Source: Pseudoalteromonas sp. XI10
GTDB lineage: Bacteria > Pseudomonadota > Gammaproteobacteria > Enterobacterales > Alteromonadaceae
Direction: 5' to 3'
DNA length: 64,000 nucleotides
Assembly: GCF_001469895.1 (NCBI RefSeq)
Contig: NZ_LOPY01000039.1
Location: 124,001-188,000, forward strand
In this document: positions 62,029-64,000 of the stretch, one piece after another
How positions within the stretch are numbered: position 1 is the stretch's first letter
Layout: every line of letters starts with the position of its first letter
Notes under the pieces: generated by a model
Seen by the model: only the letters and a program-made list of their open reading frames with translations
What the model was told of the DNA's origin: nothing
Database searches by the model: none
Translations under genes and position numbers: made by a program

Positions 62029-63926
62029 TATTTCATCCCTGTGTTGGCAGAATACCTGAATTTAAGGAAGCTCTGCGCTTTATCTAAAATGGCAAACGCT
62101 TCTTTAAGGTTTCGCTGCTCAAAAGGAGAAAGTAAATGAGGCTCTAAGTCGTTATCTGGCGCTTCATCAAGCTTTTCTATTTGCCACGCTTGGTGTCTTA
62201 TTCTGATCATGGCAATGTATTCAAGGGCGTCTCGTAAATCTTGTGCTTTACCTTCAGGAAGTAGTTTAGCTTCGATAATATCTTCTAAACGCTCGAATGA
62301 ATTTTGTTTACGACTGCCTATCGCTAATGCATGCACGCGTATTACGTCAGATAAAGGCGCAGTACCGCGGCGTTTTAAGTTCATAGATCGCTTGTGTTGG
62401 CCATTATGCTCTAACACAAAGTCTTTAAAGAAACCTAAAGGCGGCGTTCTGTTACGTGCGTTAGCGGCGAGGTTAGCTAAGAAACGCTTATTCTTGCGCC
62501 CTTCTGTTGCGATAAAGCGTTTGAGCTCATCGGCCCATTTGTTTTTACCGTAAACACCGTCTAAATCAAAAAAGATCGAGCTGTGTAATAAAGCCTGTGG
62601 TTTCGGTTCGGCCATCCAACCTGCAAATTGTTCTTTCCACTGCTCGCGTGTTAAACGCCACTTTTTAAATGACGCCATAATTTCGCCTTCACAATATTTG
62701 TAGCCACACTCAGCTAATCCATCACAAACAAAATCTGCCAAATTCTGAAAATACTCGTCATGCAATTCCTCGTTAAAACTATTATCAAGGATAATGGCAT
62801 TATCTTGGTCGGTCACAATTAATTGCTCATCACGCGCCATTGAACCTAGAGCAATGAAGCAATAAGGAACCGGCGGTGGGCCAAACTTTTCTTCAGCTAA
62901 ATCAAGTAAACGCTGTTTGAAGGTACGCCCTATTACAGCCATTGCGGTACCAATCATGTGTGAGTTAGCGTCTTCGTTAACCATGCGTACAAACACATTA
63001 GGCAACTGCCTTGCATAGTGAGCTAAATCTTCAACCGATTGCTGAGCTAATATGCCGCGTACTAACAATAAGCTACTTTGCGACTCGTAGCGTAAAATAT
63101 CTGATAACGAAATAACGCCAATCGGTTTTTTCTTAACGACTACAGGCAGGTGGTGAATATTATCTCTGAGCATTGCAAGCACGGCTTCAAACACATACGC
63201 ATTGCTATCAAGAAGTACTAAATCTTTTTGCATTATTTGCGCGGCTGGCGCTTCGTAACTTAACCCTTCAGCAATAACACTGGTTCGTAAGTCACGGTCT
63301 GTAATTATGCCAACTACTTGACCGTCATCGTCATCAGGATCATCACTGATTGGTTTATCGGCATCAGTCACTAGTACAGACGATACCGACTCTTGCGTCA
63401 TCAATTGCGCAACCATTTGCACAGAGGCATCTTTTGCCACAGTGACAACATCACGATGAAGAAGCGACTTAACCTTGGCGGTTGTTAAATCGTTGCTGTC
63501 TGCCTGTTCAACAATTGCTTGGTGAAGGCGCACATTACCATCGGCTTCAAAAAAATCAGCAAATGTTTCGTATTCGTCGCAGTATTGATTAAACAACTCA
63601 ACATTGATGCAATAAACTAAGGTATCTTCAAGCGCCTTTGCCGGGAAACGCACTTTACGGTTCATAAGAAGGCCCATTGAACCAAAGATCCCACCGACAG
63701 TTAAACGGTTGTATAAATCACCGTCACGGCGATACATTTCAACGGCACCACTGCGTATGACATATAAATCAGCGATATCTTCGCCATAATTTAATATTTC
63801 TGTGCCTGCGCGAAAATAAGCGATTTCGATTTGTGCAGCGAGTTTATTTACCGCCTCTTCAGGAAGATCATCAAAAGGAGCATGATCAGAAAGAAATTGG
63901 GCAATATCGACGTGTTCGGCTTGCAT
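62028..63926 (-). CDS. cNMP-binding/CBS/DUF294 nucleotidyltransferase-like regulator
   Basis: Cytoplasmic regulator of 632 residues. It has a cyclic-nucleotide-binding-like domain (about 8-130) with LPEEAVNKLAAQIE and RSGAVEMYRRDGDL. Two CBS domains follow (about 155-225 and 235-290). A DUF294 nucleotidyltransferase domain (about 330-470) carries FIALGSMARDEQLIVTDQDNAII, the GS and two-Asp pattern of the polymerase-beta fold, and a DUF294_C helical end lies after 480. Homologous proteins are often encoded beside solute transporters, and here it is near a BCCT gene but on the other strand. Its target is not known; nucleotide-dependent control of a partner is likely. Confidence 0.9.
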   Translation of the reverse strand: MQAEHVDIAQFLSDHAPFDDLPEEAVNKLAAQIEIAYFRAGTEILNYGEDIADLYVIRSGAVEMYRRDGDLYNRLTVGGIFGSMGLLMNRKVRFPAKALEDTLVYCINVELFNQYCDEYETFADFFEADGNVRLHQAIVEQADSNDLTTAKVKSLLHRDVVTVAKDASVQMVAQLMTQESVSSVLVTDADKPISDDPDDDDGQVVGIITDRDLRTSVIAEGLSYEAPAAQIMQKDLVLLDSNAYVFEAVLAMLRDNIHHLPVVVKKKPIGVISLSDILRYESQSSLLLVRGILAQQSVEDLAHYARQLPNVFVRMVNEDANSHMIGTAMAVIGRTFKQRLLDLAEEKFGPPPVPYCFIALGSMARDEQLIVTDQDNAIILDNSFNEELHDEYFQNLADFVCDGLAECGYKYCEGEIMASFKKWRLTREQWKEQFAGWMAEPKPQALLHSSIFFDLDGVYGKNKWADELKRFIATEGRKNKRFLANLAANARNRTPPLGFFKDFVLEHNGQHKRSMNLKRRGTAPLSDVIRVHALAIGSRKQNSFERLEDIIEAKLLPEGKAQDLRDALEYIAMIRIRHQAWQIEKLDEAPDNDLEPHLLSPFEQRNLKEAFAILDKAQSFLKFRYSANTGMK

Positions 63927-63969
63927 ACGCGTACCTAGATTAAACCATTTGATTTAATTGTGAGGGTAA

Positions 63970-64000
63970 TTGGCTATTTTTTCAAAGAAAAAATAGCCAA
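63970..64000. repeat. Inverted repeat at the right edge
   Basis: TTGGCTATTTTTTC and GAAAAAATAGCCAA around a 3-base centre, ending at the last base. It may be a terminator belonging to a gene beyond the edge. Confidence 0.6.

Overview
The window looks like chromosomal DNA of a marine gammaproteobacterium of the Alteromonadales, most likely Pseudoalteromonas or a close relative. This is inferred from the AT-rich base composition, the gene families (liu/ivd branched-chain catabolism under a MerR-type LiuR, a VF530 protein, a secreted M17 aminopeptidase, fabA with a FabR-type operator, rmf) and a polysaccharide locus resembling the Vibrio fischeri syp locus. No rRNA, tRNA, insertion sequence, prophage or CRISPR array was seen.

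Positions 1-19600 hold a rearranged syp-like exopolysaccharide locus. On the minus strand, one set of genes runs from a STAS protein (SypA-like) through an OmpA-like lipoprotein, a six-SLBB export protein, a CpsD-like ATPase, a SypE-like kinase/receiver/phosphatase and a LuxO/SypG-type sigma-54 activator cut by the left edge. A second set, from about 17.2 to 6.9 kb, carries glycosyltransferases, a flippase, an O-antigen-ligase-like protein, an acyltransferase, a Wzz-like protein and a fused glycosyltransferase/initiating sugar transferase. A divergent plus-strand pair encodes a GT2 glycosyltransferase and a lone receiver domain. Four sites with GG/GC boxes at sigma-54 spacing, and three palindromes of the form TTGCA-N3-TGCAA, suggest that one activator drives the whole locus. 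The STAS protein and the SypE-like protein would form a partner-switching module on top of it. No sensor kinase lies in the window.

Positions 19.7-30.1 kb are mixed housekeeping and accessory genes. These are a thioesterase, an M23 peptidase and a tandem PTPS-family protein; fabA and rmf sharing a terminator; a TetR regulator with an AcuI-like reductase, both preceded by the same operator; a VF530 protein; an 8-bp tandem repeat; glyoxalase I; and a low-homology island with a Ser/Thr-kinase-like protein and several unrecognised genes.

Positions 30.1-46.5 kb form two divergent branched-chain amino-acid catabolic operons. The minus-strand operon covers valine/isoleucine steps: thiolase, mmsA, acyl-CoA dehydrogenase, enoyl-CoA hydratase, 3-hydroxyisobutyryl-CoA hydrolase, mmsB and an SDR. 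The plus-strand operon is liuR-liuABCDE plus a two-subunit CoA transferase, converting isovaleryl-CoA to acetoacetate and acetyl-CoA. Palindromes sitting between the -35 and -10 boxes of both promoters are probable LiuR sites.

Positions 46.8-64 kb hold a LysR regulator, small secreted proteins, three related tandem secreted proteins with an HEXXH metallopeptidase among them, an MsrA-redoxin-MsrB fusion, a secreted leucyl aminopeptidase, pxpB-pxpC, asnB preceded by two NtrC-like sites, a BCCT transporter, and a DEDDh exonuclease coupled to a cNMP/CBS/DUF294 protein.
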